Position numbers and translations under genes: made by a program. The notes below the pieces were generated by a model, which saw only the letters and a list, made by a program, of their open reading frames with translations, ran no database searches and was not told the DNA's origin. Below, one piece after another: positions 25,511 to 35,797 of a DNA stretch of 40,036 nt. Each line of letters begins with the position of its first letter. Position 1 is the stretch's first letter. Source of the stretch: Brevibacillus panacihumi (lineage in GTDB: Bacteria > Bacillota > Bacilli > Brevibacillales > Brevibacillaceae); assembly GCF_003710985.1 (NCBI RefSeq), contig NZ_RHHT01000036.1:1-40036 (forward strand), written 5' to 3'.

Positions 25511-25540
25511 AAGGAGTACTCGATGGAGTGCTCCTTTTTG
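25511..25540 (+). terminator. Terminator after M23 peptidase gene
   Basis: AAGGAGTACTC pairs with GAGTGCTCCTT (one G-U), followed by TTTTTG. Confidence 0.85.
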
Positions 25541-25564
25541 CGTTCGGGGAAAGGATTGGCATAG

Positions 25565-25570
25565 TATAAT
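25565..25570 (+). promoter_or_regulatory. -10 element of the wal operon
   Basis: A perfect TATAAT 57 bases before walR. No convincing -35 is visible upstream. Confidence 0.5.
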
Positions 25571-25626
25571 GGAGAGGAATACAGGGACGAAAAGTAGAAT
25601 GTGTTTGGAGAGAGGAGGCAGCAGTC

Positions 25627-26340
25627 ATGGCAAAACTCCTGGTAGTGGACGATGAAAAACCGATTGCAGATATTCTGAAATTTACGTTTGAACGGGAAGG
25701 GTATCAGGTGGTCTGCGCATACGACGGGGAAGAAGCGCTGGTCGCCGTCCAGCAGGAACGACCTGATTTGATTTTGCTCGACGTCATGCTTCCTGGACGC
25801 GATGGGATGGAAGTATGCAGGGCTGTACGCAAAGCGCATGATGTTCCCATCATCATGCTGACGGCGAAAGACTCCGAATTGGACAAGGTGCTGGGTCTGG
25901 AGCTAGGCGCGGATGATTACGTCACCAAGCCGTTTAGCTCGCGCGAATTGGTGGCGCGGGTAAAAGCGCATTTGCGCCGCAACAAACCAAAGTCGGAAGC
26001 GCAGGAAAGCCATCTTCTGCGTATTCATGATCTCGATATTGATTTGCATTCCTATACGGTCGAAAAGACGGGAGAGCCGCTTGAGCAGGAGCTGACTCAT
26101 CGCGAGTTCGAGCTGCTGGTTTATCTGGCCCGTCATCAAGGGCAGGTCCTGACGCGTGAGCACTTGCTCCAGTCTGTCTGGGGGTTTGACTATTTTGGCG
26201 ATGTGCGCACGGTGGACGTGACGATCCGCCGACTGCGAGAAAAAATAGAGGACGATCCGAGCCAGCCGAAATATATCATTACCCGGCGCGGTTTGGGCTA
26301 TAGCATGCGCAATCCGGGAACAGGAGGAACGCCTGGATGA
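25627..26340 (+). CDS. walR: Response regulator WalR (YycF)
   Basis: A 237-residue OmpR-type regulator of cell-wall metabolism, essential in many Firmicutes. The receiver has VVDDEKP, phosphorylation site Asp52 in [16 protein letters not shown] and YVTKPF. The winged helix ends in [31 protein letters not shown] and [30 protein letters not shown] lies upstream. The stop overlaps the walK start by four bases. Confidence 0.98.
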   Translation: MAKLLVVDDEKPIADILKFTFEREGYQVVCAYDGEEALVAVQQERPDLILLDVMLPGRDGMEVCRAVRKAHDVPIIMLTAKDSELDKVLGLELGADDYVTKPFSSRELVARVKAHLRRNKPKSEAQESHLLRIHDLDIDLHSYTVEKTGEPLEQELTHREFELLVYLARHQGQVLTREHLLQSVWGFDYFGDVRTVDVTIRRLREKIEDDPSQPKYIITRRGLGYSMRNPGTGGTPG

Positions 26341-28160
26341 GGCGGCTCTTCAAGACGATCCAGTGGAAAATCGTCGTGATCTACATGCTGTTGATCCTTT
26401 TGGCCATGCAATTTATTGGGGCTTACTTTGCCAGGGAAGTAGAGAGCTACTACATCAACAACTTTTCCGAGGCATTGAATGCGCAGGCAAGTCTTTTGGC
26501 CAGTCTTCTGGAAGGGGATCTGCGCACGCGGGAATCCAAGGAAGAAAGCGTAGAGCAGATGAGGCTGGATATCGACAACCTGATCAACAATCTGGTCAAG
26601 ATCAACGGAGCCAATGTACAAGTGATCGACCAGACAGGCACCGTGCTCAGCACCACAGAAGATCGCAGCATCATCGGGCAGCGGACCTCACAGCCGGAAG
26701 TGACTGTGGCCTTGCTCGGGACGCGGAGTGAGTCCATGCGGATCGACCCGCGAACAGGAGCCCGCGTGAAGGTTCTGGTTCTCCCGATCAAAGGGGACCA
26801 GATCGTCTACGGAGCCGTGTATATGGTCGCTTCGATGGAAGGCACATACAATACGATCCGCAAAATGAACGGGATCCTCGCATCTGGGACGATGATCGCT
26901 TTGCTGATCACGGCCGGGCTGGGATTTGTGCTGGCAAAAACGATTACCAAACCGGTCAAGGAAATGACCCGCCAGGCTAGATCGGTAGCAGACGGGGACT
27001 TCAACAGCCATGTGCGCATCTACGGTACGGATGAGATCGGGCAGTTGGGGATGGCGTTCAATCATATGACCCGCCGTCTGCAGGAAGCCATCTCGCTGCA
27101 GGAAGAGGAGCGGGAGAAGCTGGCGGGCATCCTGAGCAACATGTCCGACGGCGTGATCGCGACCAGCCGGGATGGGCAGATTATTCTCATGAATCGAGCA
27201 GCCGAAGAGATGCTGCAAGTCAAAATGGAGAACCTGATCAGCAAAAGACGGACGTTGCCCGAGCTGCTTGGTTTGCCTCCCGAGGACGAGATGCCTCTGC
27301 ATCGGCAAACGGAGCCGCTCTTCATCGAAATGCTGCTGCCCAACCGTGAAGAAGTAATTTTGCGTGTCACCTTTACTCCGCTGCAGCATGATAGCGGCAA
27401 GCGGGGCGGCATCATTGCGGTCGTCGCGGACGTGACGGAGCAGCAGCAAATGGAGCATCAGCGCAGGGAGTTCGTCGCCAATGTCTCGCATGAGCTGCGC
27501 ACACCCCTGACCACGATCAAAAGCTACGTGGAAGCGTTGCTGGATGGAGCCGTAGAGGAAAAGGAGCTGTCCAACCGCTTTTTGCGCGTCACGATGTCAG
27601 AGACGGAGCGGATGATACGCCTGGTCAACGACTTGCTGCAGCTGTCCCGCTTTGATTCGCAAGGAGTGCGCCTCCACTGCAAGGAAGTGGACATGAATCA
27701 GATGCTGCGCTATGCGGTCGATCGGTTCTCCATGTTCGGCGAGCAGCAGGAGGTCGCGCTCGATCTGGAGATTCCGGAGGCTTTGCCATCCGTCTATATC
27801 GACCCCGACGCGATTAATCAGGTTTTGGACAACCTGCTGTCCAATGCGATCAAGTATACGCCTCAAAGCGGCCGTGTCGTCGTGCATGCGCAGCATCTGC
27901 GACGGCAGGAGCGGGTCCAAATCTCGATCACGGATACCGGAATCGGGATTCCGAGCCGCGATCTCAAGCGAATTTTTGAAAGATTTTACCGTGTAGACAA
28001 AGCGCGCTCGCGCGGTCAGGGTGGGACAGGCCTGGGGCTTGCCATCGCCAGGGAACTGGTGCAGGCGCATGGCGCTGACATCGAGATCGCCAGCGAGTGG
28101 AATGTAGGAACGACTGTTACGTTCTGGGTTCCGTCATTTCGAGGGGGGAGTGCAGGATGA
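26337..28160 (+). CDS. walK: Sensor histidine kinase WalK (YycG)
   Basis: A 607-residue kinase that phosphorylates WalR. TM1 is at about residues 10-30, followed by an extracellular sensor (to about 180) and TM2 (about 181-203). HAMP ([20 protein letters not shown]) and PAS ([18 protein letters not shown]) follow. The HisKA domain has the phospho-His in [22 protein letters not shown]. The ATPase domain has [23 protein letters not shown] and [18 protein letters not shown]. The architecture is complete and typical of WalK. Translationally coupled to walR and walH. Confidence 0.98.
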   Translation: MRRLFKTIQWKIVVIYMLLILLAMQFIGAYFAREVESYYINNFSEALNAQASLLASLLEGDLRTRESKEESVEQMRLDIDNLINNLVKINGANVQVIDQTGTVLSTTEDRSIIGQRTSQPEVTVALLGTRSESMRIDPRTGARVKVLVLPIKGDQIVYGAVYMVASMEGTYNTIRKMNGILASGTMIALLITAGLGFVLAKTITKPVKEMTRQARSVADGDFNSHVRIYGTDEIGQLGMAFNHMTRRLQEAISLQEEEREKLAGILSNMSDGVIATSRDGQIILMNRAAEEMLQVKMENLISKRRTLPELLGLPPEDEMPLHRQTEPLFIEMLLPNREEVILRVTFTPLQHDSGKRGGIIAVVADVTEQQQMEHQRREFVANVSHELRTPLTTIKSYVEALLDGAVEEKELSNRFLRVTMSETERMIRLVNDLLQLSRFDSQGVRLHCKEVDMNQMLRYAVDRFSMFGEQQEVALDLEIPEALPSVYIDPDAINQVLDNLLSNAIKYTPQSGRVVVHAQHLRRQERVQISITDTGIGIPSRDLKRIFERFYRVDKARSRGQGGTGLGLAIARELVQAHGADIEIASEWNVGTTVTFWVPSFRGGSAG

Positions 28161-29542
28161 AGCGGTGGTTGGAACCAGCAAAAACCGTCATTCTCTGCCT
28201 GCTTGTGGTCGCCAGCTTTTGTCTGACGGCGGCAATTTGGATCAATCAACCCAATTTTCAGATGATCGAGCCGGCGAAGTATACAGAATCCAAGCCTGTA
28301 TTTGAAAAACAACTGGAGAAAATCATCACACCGTCTGCTGTTGTTTTTCACTACGGGCAGGATCGGCACACCAAGGCAGTGGCAACAGACGGGCAATTCA
28401 GCATGATCATGCGCGAAATGCCAAGATGGATTTTCCTCGATTTTTCTCCATTTACCATGACAGAGGATAAATGGCAGGAAATTGCCCGGGAAAAGTTGGG
28501 GCTTGAGGTTCGCTTCAGAAGCAGCATTCCGCTCGCGGCAGTCGGGCGGCTGGTGACATTTCGGGAGGACTACAACATTCCTTTGAAGGGAATCGATCGC
28601 ATCTGGCTTTACCATGAACCGGAAGAGGACTTGGTCTATGCCCTTTTTTTCTCGGGTGAAGAGGAAAAGATCGTACGCTCCCGCACATCGATCAGCCCGA
28701 AGGATCTGCGTGATTCATATCTGGCGAACGGCAATCAGATGCCGGAACAGATCATGAAGGTCGTCATCCCGAAAAGGTATACCTATGCCTCGCCTGCGGA
28801 GAAAGGGCAGACTTACTGGCACATGTACTACTTGCCGAAGCATCAGATTCGGATGCATCAATTCAGCTACAGCTATGAGCCTGTCTCCGTGGAGAGGGTC
28901 ATCGAGGCTTACTTTCTCGACCCTTCCTTGGTCAGGCAGATCATGGAACGGGACAAGACCATGATCTACACAGACGGAAGCCGTTCGATTCAGGTGAGGT
29001 CTGAGCAAATGGCAATGACCTTTACCGATCCAGCCTATCAGCAGCGGGCCGTGCAGCTCTCCGATACGGAAAAGCTGCAGGGGGCGGTCAACTTCGTAAA
29101 CAAGCATCTCGGCTGGCTGGACGACTACTATTTCGAGAGGTTCAGGAAGAGCTACAACGACAAGGACGTCATGACGTTTCGCCAGTATATCGGCGCCTAC
29201 CCGCTGGTCAGCAAGGGAGACAAGCCTGTCGATACGATTGAGATTACTTCAGAAGCGGGGCAGGTCGTCACGATGAACCGTTCCCTGCTGGACTTGGATT
29301 CGTATGTCGCTCACAAGGATTGGAAGGTCATGTCGGGACCGGAGCTGTACAATCTCATTCGGGAGCGAAATCTGGCCAATACGGACGAAATCACCAACGC
29401 GTATCTGGCCTATCAGACGCTCGTAGCAGAGGACACCATCGATCTGATTCCGACATGGGTAGTGGAAGTGCCGAATCAGCCTACCCTTTACATCCCTGCG
29501 CGATCCACCGAAGGAGGAGGCGGGTCTATTGGATTGGAGTAA
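28157..29542 (+). CDS. walH: WalH (YycH), regulator of WalK
   Basis: A 461-residue protein with one N-terminal membrane helix (AKTVILCLLVVASFCLTAAI) and a large extracellular part with IWINQPNF and FEKQLEKIITPS. WalH and WalI form a membrane complex with WalK and tune its activity. ATG 28157 overlaps the walK stop (ATGA), with GAGGGGGGAG upstream; the longer frame from 28097 lies inside walK and is not chosen. A candidate Noc-site-like sequence lies inside (28481-28494). Confidence 0.93.
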   Translation: MKRWLEPAKTVILCLLVVASFCLTAAIWINQPNFQMIEPAKYTESKPVFEKQLEKIITPSAVVFHYGQDRHTKAVATDGQFSMIMREMPRWIFLDFSPFTMTEDKWQEIAREKLGLEVRFRSSIPLAAVGRLVTFREDYNIPLKGIDRIWLYHEPEEDLVYALFFSGEEEKIVRSRTSISPKDLRDSYLANGNQMPEQIMKVVIPKRYTYASPAEKGQTYWHMYYLPKHQIRMHQFSYSYEPVSVERVIEAYFLDPSLVRQIMERDKTMIYTDGSRSIQVRSEQMAMTFTDPAYQQRAVQLSDTEKLQGAVNFVNKHLGWLDDYYFERFRKSYNDKDVMTFRQYIGAYPLVSKGDKPVDTIEITSEAGQVVTMNRSLLDLDSYVAHKDWKVMSGPELYNLIRERNLANTDEITNAYLAYQTLVAEDTIDLIPTWVVEVPNQPTLYIPARSTEGGGGSIGLE

Positions 29543-30299
29543 AACCAAAACAATCCTGATCTGGGCATTTTTGCTATTGGACCTCTTTCTCGGCTATCAG
29601 GTCTATGTGACGCGGATCAGCGGATGGAGCGACCAGGAGCTGACCCGTACGGACAAGGGTGAGATGGAGATGTACCTGAACCAGCAGAACATCACCTTGG
29701 CGACGGAGGTCCCGCAGGAAACGCCGGAAATGACCAAATTGCAGGCCGAATATCTGGGAATCAACCCGTTTCATATGAAGGAGCTGCCAGGGGTCAAGGC
29801 GACGATGGAAAAGATGGCTTTGTCCGCAGAGCTGATTCCGCCGATCCAAATTCACGGACAAATTGTCCCGAATGAGCTTTTGCGCCAGCTCGGACCGCTG
29901 TTGATGTACGCGGAGCAGTATACGGCAGATCTGTACCAATCGAATCAAAGCAGGCTGTTGTACTGGCAGACGTATGAGAAAATGCCTGTCTTCGTCGCTC
30001 CGCTGGAAGTCAGCCTCGATACGGGTGGGATCAGTGGATACAGACAGACGTATTTCCAGCTTCGCGAAGAGGAAGGCGCCAGACAGGTGATTTCGGGGTA
30101 CAAGGCGATTCGTTCGCTGGTGGAAAAGCAGATCATCGGTCCGGGAGAACGGATCGAGAGTGTGAGCTTGGGCTATTACGGCTCTTATGATGCGGATATT
30201 CAGTCGCTCGCACCGGTATGGCGTGTGATTCACGACGGAAGGCTGCATTTCGTCAATGCTTTTACAGGTGCTGTAGAGCGGCAGTTGGTGACAGAATGA
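29529..30299 (+). CDS. walI: WalI (YycI), partner of WalH and WalK
   Basis: A 256-residue single-pass membrane protein: MDWSKTKTILIWAFLLLDLFL then a helix end GYQVYV, the typical YycI opening, followed by an extracellular domain with NQQNITL and a C-terminal PVWRVIHDGRLHFVNAFTGAVE. The TTG start lies 14 bases inside walH and has GGAGGAGG upstream, so the two are coupled. Confidence 0.93.
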   Translation: MDWSKTKTILIWAFLLLDLFLGYQVYVTRISGWSDQELTRTDKGEMEMYLNQQNITLATEVPQETPEMTKLQAEYLGINPFHMKELPGVKATMEKMALSAELIPPIQIHGQIVPNELLRQLGPLLMYAEQYTADLYQSNQSRLLYWQTYEKMPVFVAPLEVSLDTGGISGYRQTYFQLREEEGARQVISGYKAIRSLVEKQIIGPGERIESVSLGYYGSYDADIQSLAPVWRVIHDGRLHFVNAFTGAVERQLVTE

Positions 30300-30353
30300 G
30301 GGTTTTTCGATCATACAGACAGCGAGGGAATGCTTCGGGAAGAGGGATGATGG

Positions 30354-31142
30354 GTGAAATTTAGTGTGTTAGCCAGTGGAAGTACTGGCAACGCGATCTA
30401 CGTAGCGACGGATCGCGTCTCCGTATTGATTGATGTAGGGATAACAGGAAAGCAGGCAGAAGCTGCTTTGCAGACGATCGGGGTCAAGCCGGAAGAGCTG
30501 ACTGCGATCCTGGTCACGCATGAGCATGTGGATCATATCAAGGGCGTCGGGGTGATGGCTCGCCGCTACGGTCTGCCGATCTACGCCAACGCGAAGACGT
30601 GGAATGAACTGGACGGCCAGATCGGCACGATCAAGGAGGAGCAGCGAAAGCTTTTTGCCGTTGGCGAAAAGCGGGAGCTGGAGGATCTGGGGATCGAGTC
30701 GTTCGGCATCTCCCACGATGCGGCGGAGCCGATGGGATTTTGTTTTTACCAGGGAAACAAAAAGCTGAGCGTGGCTACGGATCTGGGGTATGTGAGCGAG
30801 AAGATCAAGGAGACGATTCGCGGTGCGGACGCCTATATTTTTGAGTCCAACCACGATGTGGAACTGCTGCGAATGTCGCAGTATCCATGGAGCATCAAAC
30901 GGCGGATTTTAAGCGATGTCGGCCATCTGTCCAACGAATCGGCAGGCGAAGCGCTGACAGAGTGTCTACGTGGCGGAGCGGAGCGGGTCTACCTCGCGCA
31001 TTTGAGCAAAGAGAACAATATGATCGACCTGGCGCGTCTGACAGTCAAAAATATTCTGGAAGAACAAGGCCTGACTGTAGGCGACGACGTACATCTGCGC
31101 GATACCTATCCGGATCGCCCGACCAAGCTGGAAGTGTTGTAG
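30354..31142 (+). CDS. walJ: WalJ (YycJ), metallo-beta-lactamase-fold protein
   Basis: A 262-residue MBL-fold hydrolase, last of the wal genes. Seen: KFSVLASGSTGNAIYVATD, LIDVGITGKQ, metal motif THEHVDHIKGVGVMARR, GISHDAAEPMGF, SVATDLGYVSEKI, SNHDVELL and GHLSNESAGE. YycJ has been linked to DNA repair and to coordinating wall and replication, as an exonuclease-like enzyme. The start is GTG 30354, after AGAGGGATGATGG. Confidence 0.95.
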   Translation: MKFSVLASGSTGNAIYVATDRVSVLIDVGITGKQAEAALQTIGVKPEELTAILVTHEHVDHIKGVGVMARRYGLPIYANAKTWNELDGQIGTIKEEQRKLFAVGEKRELEDLGIESFGISHDAAEPMGFCFYQGNKKLSVATDLGYVSEKIKETIRGADAYIFESNHDVELLRMSQYPWSIKRRILSDVGHLSNESAGEALTECLRGGAERVYLAHLSKENNMIDLARLTVKNILEEQGLTVGDDVHLRDTYPDRPTKLEVL

Positions 31143-31148
31143 CAACGA

Positions 31149-31391
31149 TTAATCCAGCGAAAGAGACTTCTCCTGATTGACGCCGTTGAGCAGCCTGTCG
31201 GAGATGCGGGTATAGGTCTCGATCTGAAAGGTCAATTGAGAGTCGAGCTCCACCATTTTGCGGGACAGCTCGTCCTTCGTGAAAAAGCCTTTTTCGATCA
31301 GCACTTCCGTCAAGGCGTGCAGCACCAGTGTATTGTGGTAGTCTACCTCTTGCATGTCGGCAAGTTTTGCGTACAAGTGAACTTCTTTCAC
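31149..31391 (-). CDS. Small hypothetical protein
   Basis: An 80-residue helical protein: KEVHLYAKLADMQEVDYHN, LVLHALTEVLIEKGFFTKDEL, VELDSQLTFQIETYTRI. I do not recognise a family; LIEKGxFTKDEL recalls a small helical module seen in nitrile hydratase-like subunits. GTG 31391 has AAAGGG eight bases upstream; a TTG at 31400 overlaps it. It lies antisense to walJ with only six bases between the ends. Its divergent neighbour is htrA. Confidence 0.6.
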   Translation of the reverse strand: MKEVHLYAKLADMQEVDYHNTLVLHALTEVLIEKGFFTKDELSRKMVELDSQLTFQIETYTRISDRLLNGVNQEKSLSLD

Positions 31392-31646
31392 ATCTATCAA
31401 CCCTTTCTATCGGCCGTTTGGCAGGCGGCGAACAAGCCTTTTAATCTATCATATCCGGGCTCTCGGCGATTTATGCCGGGAGCTTTTGATATTCCACAAC
31501 CTTTCCATATTTCTCACGCGATTTTGCCAAAAAATCGGCGTATACTTTGGGTAACAAAGGGAGGCAAGGAGGTTGAAGGCACCCCTGACAAGTATAGAGC
31601 ACATCAAAACCAGTTACCCTAATCATAGAGGAAGGAGAATGGATTC

Positions 31647-32873
31647 ATGGGCTTTTACGATGATCTGAGACATGTAGAAAAACGAAAGCAGCGTGTTCCA
31701 GGTGTTGGACGCTTGATCATGACGTCCATCACATCGGCAGTGATTGGGGGAATGGTTGTCCTGCTGATGCTGCCAACACTGTCAAACTCGGGATACATCA
31801 AGATGGTCGAGCCCAGTTCGACCAATGTGATGAGTAATCCGGCCGCCAATTTATTTGCCCAGCCTGTATCGGTATCGGTAGAGACGGGTACAGTCAAAGC
31901 AGTAGAGAAAGCTGAAAATGCAGTCGTCGGTATTATCAATATCGGTCGCGCCCGTACGAATTGGTTCAATTCGACAGAAGATGTCGAGCAAGGGCAAGGC
32001 TCGGGTGTTATTTTTCAGAAGAAAGACGGCAAAGCTAGAATTATTACCAACTACCACGTGATCGACCAGGCGCAAAAACTGGAAGTGGCACTGCCAAGCG
32101 GTGACAAAGTGGAGGCCAAGGTGCTGGGTTACGATATATTCAATGACCTGGCTGTGTTGGAAATCGACGGCTCCAAAGTACTTACGGTAGCAGAGCTGGG
32201 CGACTCGTCCACCTTGCGGGTAGGAGAGCCAGCTATCGCGATTGGGAATCCGCTCGGGATGAAGTTCTCCCGTACGGTAACGCAAGGAATCATCAGTTCA
32301 CTGGAACGCTCCATGCCGATGGACCTGGATGGAGATGGACAGGATGACTGGGAGCTGGACGTTCTGCAGACAGACGCAGCGATCAACCCTGGCAACAGCG
32401 GCGGTGCCCTGATCAATATCCAAGGTCAAGTCATCGGAATCAATACATTGAAAATCTCCAAATCCGGTATTGAGGGTCTTGGTTTTGCCCTGCCGATCAA
32501 CGACGTGAAAAAAATCGTCAACGAGCTGGTGGAGAAGGGCAAACTGGAGCGCGCTTATCTGGGCGTCACACCATACGACCTGACCAATGTACCTCGTTAT
32601 AATTGGAAGGAAACCTTGAATCTGCCTGACGATGTCGCGGCTGGTGTCGTGATCCGCAATGAGGTCGGCAAATTCTCGCCGGCTGGTGAAGCGGGTCTGA
32701 GACAATACGACGTCATCGTCAAAATGGACAACAAGGATATTGCCAACGGCGCTCAATTGCGCAAAATCCTAACCTTGAACAAAAAGCCTGGCGATACGGT
32801 CGAGATTACATTCTACCGAGATGGCTTCAAGAAGACAGCCACCGTCAAGCTGACCAAAAATCCGCAGCAGTAA
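31647..32873 (+). CDS. htrA: HtrA-like membrane serine protease
   Basis: A 408-residue protease of the HtrA/DegP family, at the usual place after walJ (HtrC/YyxA in B. subtilis). One membrane anchor spans about residues 22-43. The catalytic triad is His137 (TNYHVID), Asp167 (FNDLAVLEID) and Ser251 (NPGNSGGALIN). A PDZ domain covers about 300-400 (YLGVTPYDL, GVVIRNEVGKFSPAGEAGLRQYDVIVKM). It degrades misfolded exported proteins. GGAAGGAGAA lies upstream. TATACT near 31540 could be its -10, but I see no paired -35. Confidence 0.95.
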   Translation: MGFYDDLRHVEKRKQRVPGVGRLIMTSITSAVIGGMVVLLMLPTLSNSGYIKMVEPSSTNVMSNPAANLFAQPVSVSVETGTVKAVEKAENAVVGIINIGRARTNWFNSTEDVEQGQGSGVIFQKKDGKARIITNYHVIDQAQKLEVALPSGDKVEAKVLGYDIFNDLAVLEIDGSKVLTVAELGDSSTLRVGEPAIAIGNPLGMKFSRTVTQGIISSLERSMPMDLDGDGQDDWELDVLQTDAAINPGNSGGALINIQGQVIGINTLKISKSGIEGLGFALPINDVKKIVNELVEKGKLERAYLGVTPYDLTNVPRYNWKETLNLPDDVAAGVVIRNEVGKFSPAGEAGLRQYDVIVKMDNKDIANGAQLRKILTLNKKPGDTVEITFYRDGFKKTATVKLTKNPQQ

Positions 32874-32964
32874 GGAATACCAACTTACGTTGCATTCCGG
32901 GACATCTGTCCCGTTTGCATATACCGCAGTTCCCCTTTATCTATGAACCATAGATGTATCCTTG

Positions 32965-32999
32965 GAGCACCGTCATTCTTCGGTGCTCATTTTTTTTTG
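32965..32999 (+). terminator. Terminator after htrA
   Basis: GAGCACCG/CGGTGCTC around TCATTCTT, followed by ATTTTTTTTT. A smaller hairpin GGGACA-TC-TGTCCC is near 32900. Confidence 0.9.
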
Positions 33000-33106
33000 C
33001 TGTGAAAGGCTTAGCTCGGAGCGGGCATTTGTTTTCTCGCTGTTCTGGGGTAGAATATAGAGCGATGCTGGAGAGAACGGATTATCTAGGAAAGGGAGTT
33101 AAGGAG

Positions 33107-33373
33107 ATGGCAGAAAACATGCAGGCAATCAAGATCGATGGAAAAGAAGTGGAGCTTCTTGCGGAATTTCCTGTACGCTTCGCATGCATGGAGCATGTGG
33201 AAGATGAATTGGACGACTATGTAAATGAGTTCGAAGTAGCACCAAATACATATCGTGCAGAATCGGTAGAAGCGGCGGCTGGTGCGGATGCGGATGGGAA
33301 GGAACTGGACAAGCGTTGCCGGGTATGCGGCAAGCCGGGACAGATTGCGCTATTGCGGGAGAAGGGAATGTAG
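33107..33373 (+). CDS. CxxH/CxxC family small protein
   Basis: An 88-residue protein with CMEH in the first half ([20 protein letters not shown]) and CRVC near the end ([15 protein letters not shown]). These CxxH and CxxC pairs define the BA_5709-type family and suggest one structural zinc; function unknown. It is regularly found just before rlmH. ATG 33107 has AAAGGGAG eight bases upstream. Confidence 0.85.
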   Translation: MAENMQAIKIDGKEVELLAEFPVRFACMEHVEDELDDYVNEFEVAPNTYRAESVEAAAGADADGKELDKRCRVCGKPGQIALLREKGM

Positions 33374-33378
33374 GCGAC

Positions 33379-33858
33379 GTGCAGATTACTATCATCACCG
33401 TGGGGAAGTTGAAGGAGAAGTACTTGCGCGAGGGCATCGACGAATACAGCAAGCGGCTGTCTGCGTATTGCAAGCTGCAGATCGTAGAGGTTAATGATGA
33501 AAAAGCGCCGGAAGAGATGAGCCAGGCCGAGATGGAGCAAGTGAAGCGCAAGGAGGGAGAGCGGATCCTGGCGCAGATCAAGCAGGATCAGTATGTGATT
33601 GCGTTGGCGATCGAGGGGCAGATGTGGTCGTCGGAGAAGCTGTCGGCGGAGTTGGACAAGCTGGCGCTGCATGGTCGCAGCCAGGTGGCGTTTGTGATCG
33701 GCGGGTCGCTTGGGCTGTCGGATCAGGTGCTGAAGCGGGCGGATGTGCAGCTTTCGTTTTCGAAGATGACATTTCCGCATCAGTTGATGAGGCTGGTGTT
33801 GGTGGAGCAGATTTATCGGGCTTTTCGGATTGGGCGGGGGGAACCGTATCATAAGTGA
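33379..33858 (+). CDS. rlmH: 23S rRNA pseudouridine-1915 N3-methyltransferase RlmH
   Basis: A 159-residue SPOUT methyltransferase, exactly the family length. Seen: [21 protein letters not shown], the SAM-binding knot [18 protein letters not shown], and the invariant tail [22 protein letters not shown] then GEPYHK. GTG 33379 is five bases after the previous stop, with GAGAAGGGA upstream; an open frame back to 33316 is overlap with that gene. Its 3' end is the chromosomal edge of the accessory region. Confidence 0.97.
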   Translation: MQITIITVGKLKEKYLREGIDEYSKRLSAYCKLQIVEVNDEKAPEEMSQAEMEQVKRKEGERILAQIKQDQYVIALAIEGQMWSSEKLSAELDKLALHGRSQVAFVIGGSLGLSDQVLKRADVQLSFSKMTFPHQLMRLVLVEQIYRAFRIGRGEPYHK

Positions 33859-33861
33859 GGG
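33841..33861 (+). other. rlmH 3' end, possible attachment site
   Basis: GAACCGTATCATAAGTGA followed by GGG encodes the conserved EPYHK-stop. In staphylococci the equivalent rlmH end (core TATCATAA-TGA) is the SCC insertion site. Accessory, AT-rich DNA begins here. An inverted near-copy is at 38703-38723. No ccr-type recombinase is in the window, so attachment-site use is inferred. Confidence 0.5.
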
Positions 33862-34024
33862 ATATCAGAGAAATCGACAGGAACATATTATCTAAATATT
33901 AAAAAGTGGATAGGAGAATAAAAATAAAATTGAGTTTGTGAAAGAAAGGTAGCTTTTTGGAGGTTTTTAGTTGATAATGTCGAAACAACACTTATATCTA
34001 TGTATTTAGGTGGTGCTTATAGCT
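33862..34024. other. AT-rich gap after rlmH
   Basis: This is 163 bases, very AT-rich, without a gene. TTGATA (33971-33976) with TATCTA (33995-34000, 18-base spacer) is a weak promoter candidate for the AIPR gene. Confidence 0.4.
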
Positions 34025-35797
34025 ATGTCAAAGAAAATGGACAATTCTCAGTTGATTGCAAAACAACTTATAAAAAAAAGCTTTGAAGAGAGCTTGATAG
34101 AAAATGAAATAATTTGTGTTCGAAATGATGCTCAATTAAATGCAATGTTGCATGACTATTTTGAATTCTTTTCAGCTAGCTTGATATTAAAGCCATATGA
34201 TTTAAGTGACGAAGAATTAGAAAAAGGAATAGTAGGAAGTGGGAACGATGGAGGATGTGATGGACTTTATTTGTTTGTAAATGAGGAGTTAATTATGGAC
34301 GATACGCCTCTAGCGAATATAAAAAAGAACCCAACACTCGATGTGTATATCATTCAATCAAAATTTGAGACATCTTTTAGAGAAAGTGCTTTTAGTAATT
34401 GGAAAAGTATTGTTGATAATCTTTTTTCACTTGAATCATTCCAGAATAATGATTTTTCAAAAAGATACAGTAGTGATGTGTTGGAATTTTTCGAGAGATT
34501 TCATCATACATTTTTAAGCTTAATTACAAAATCCCCCAAAGTAAATTTTAAGTTTTTTTACACAAGTATTGGTAATGAGGTACATATTAATGTACAACAA
34601 CAAGCTGATGAGATGATGGCTAAATTAAAGACATTATACCCTAGCCCAAATACTACTATTAGTGTAGATTATATTGATGCTCAGAAAATCCTTGCATTAT
34701 ATGATGCACCTTCGAAAACGGATTTTGTTTTGCATGTCTCTGAAACTCCCATAATTGTACAAGAAGAAAAAGAATATATAGTATTAGCAAATTTAAAGCA
34801 ATATTTTGACTTTATAACTAATGAGAATGATAAATTAATAAAACATATTTTCGAGGCTAATGTTCGAGATTATCAAGGGAATACAACCGTCAACAAAGAA
34901 ATTGCAGAAACTCTAAGCCAAAGTATTTCCGGAGAAGATTTCTGGTGGCTAAATAATGGAATAACGATGCTAGCAAGTAAAATTGATCAGAAGTCTACAA
35001 AGGTGTTTGAGATAAAAAACCCTGAAATTGTTAATGGATTACAAACATCTACTGAGATATTCAACTACTTTATATCCAAAGAAAAAGAAGGACTAGAAGA
35101 GAATAGGAAAATTTTAATAAGGATAATAGTTCCTAATAATGAAGCTTCTAGAGACAATATTATCTTAGCTACTAATAGCCAAACAGCAATTCCTAAAGCA
35201 ATTTTGAGAGGAACAGATAGCATTCATAGAGAGATAGAGAGCTACTTGAAAACAAAAGATTTATTTTATGATAGAAGAAAAAACTTCTATAAAAATGAAG
35301 GAAAACCAAAGGATAAAATTATAAGTATCCAGTTTCTTGCTCAGTGTCTAATGTCAATTCTGTTAAAGAAACCAAATTATGCCAGAGCGAGACCTTCAAC
35401 ATTATTAAATGATGAAGATACATATAACCATCTGTATCTTAATAATAAATTTCTAGATAGCTATTATAATGCTGCTGTGATGGGAAAAAAAGTAAAAAGT
35501 TCGATTAGTAATTCAGGTTTGTATTCGGTGAGTGTACAATCCGATATTTCATTTTATGTAATGTATGTTTGTGCAGCCAAACTAGTAGGTTCTACAAGTA
35601 TTACACCTGAACAGTTGAGCAAAATAAATATAGGTCAACTTACTGAAGAAAACATTCAGTTGTGTACGGATTATGTATACAAAAAGTATATACAACTAGG
35701 TGGAAATGATAAAGTAGCAAAAGGAACTAACCTGATTGAAGCGATATTAATGGATGATTTTATTAAGCCTGATATTGATAAACTAGTAGAAATTTAG
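34025..35797 (+). CDS. AIPR-family (abortive phage resistance) protein with nuclease-like N-terminus
   Basis: A 590-residue protein. AIPR signatures: NVRDYQG near residues 279-285 with TTVNKEI, FWWLNNGIT near 307-315, PEIVNGLQTS near 333-342 and the LATNSQTAI segment. The N-terminal region has GSGNDGGCDG (71-80) and VYIIQSKF (Gln111, Lys113), the D...QxK layout of a PD-(D/E)XK nuclease. AIPR proteins are associated with abortive phage defence. The gene is far more AT-rich than the core genes and uses many AAA/ATA/TTA codons, a sign of transfer. ATG 34025 has AGGTGGT ten bases upstream; a GTG at 34010 is also in frame. Confidence 0.85.
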   Translation: MSKKMDNSQLIAKQLIKKSFEESLIENEIICVRNDAQLNAMLHDYFEFFSASLILKPYDLSDEELEKGIVGSGNDGGCDGLYLFVNEELIMDDTPLANIKKNPTLDVYIIQSKFETSFRESAFSNWKSIVDNLFSLESFQNNDFSKRYSSDVLEFFERFHHTFLSLITKSPKVNFKFFYTSIGNEVHINVQQQADEMMAKLKTLYPSPNTTISVDYIDAQKILALYDAPSKTDFVLHVSETPIIVQEEKEYIVLANLKQYFDFITNENDKLIKHIFEANVRDYQGNTTVNKEIAETLSQSISGEDFWWLNNGITMLASKIDQKSTKVFEIKNPEIVNGLQTSTEIFNYFISKEKEGLEENRKILIRIIVPNNEASRDNIILATNSQTAIPKAILRGTDSIHREIESYLKTKDLFYDRRKNFYKNEGKPKDKIISIQFLAQCLMSILLKKPNYARARPSTLLNDEDTYNHLYLNNKFLDSYYNAAVMGKKVKSSISNSGLYSVSVQSDISFYVMYVCAAKLVGSTSITPEQLSKINIGQLTEENIQLCTDYVYKKYIQLGGNDKVAKGTNLIEAILMDDFIKPDIDKLVEI

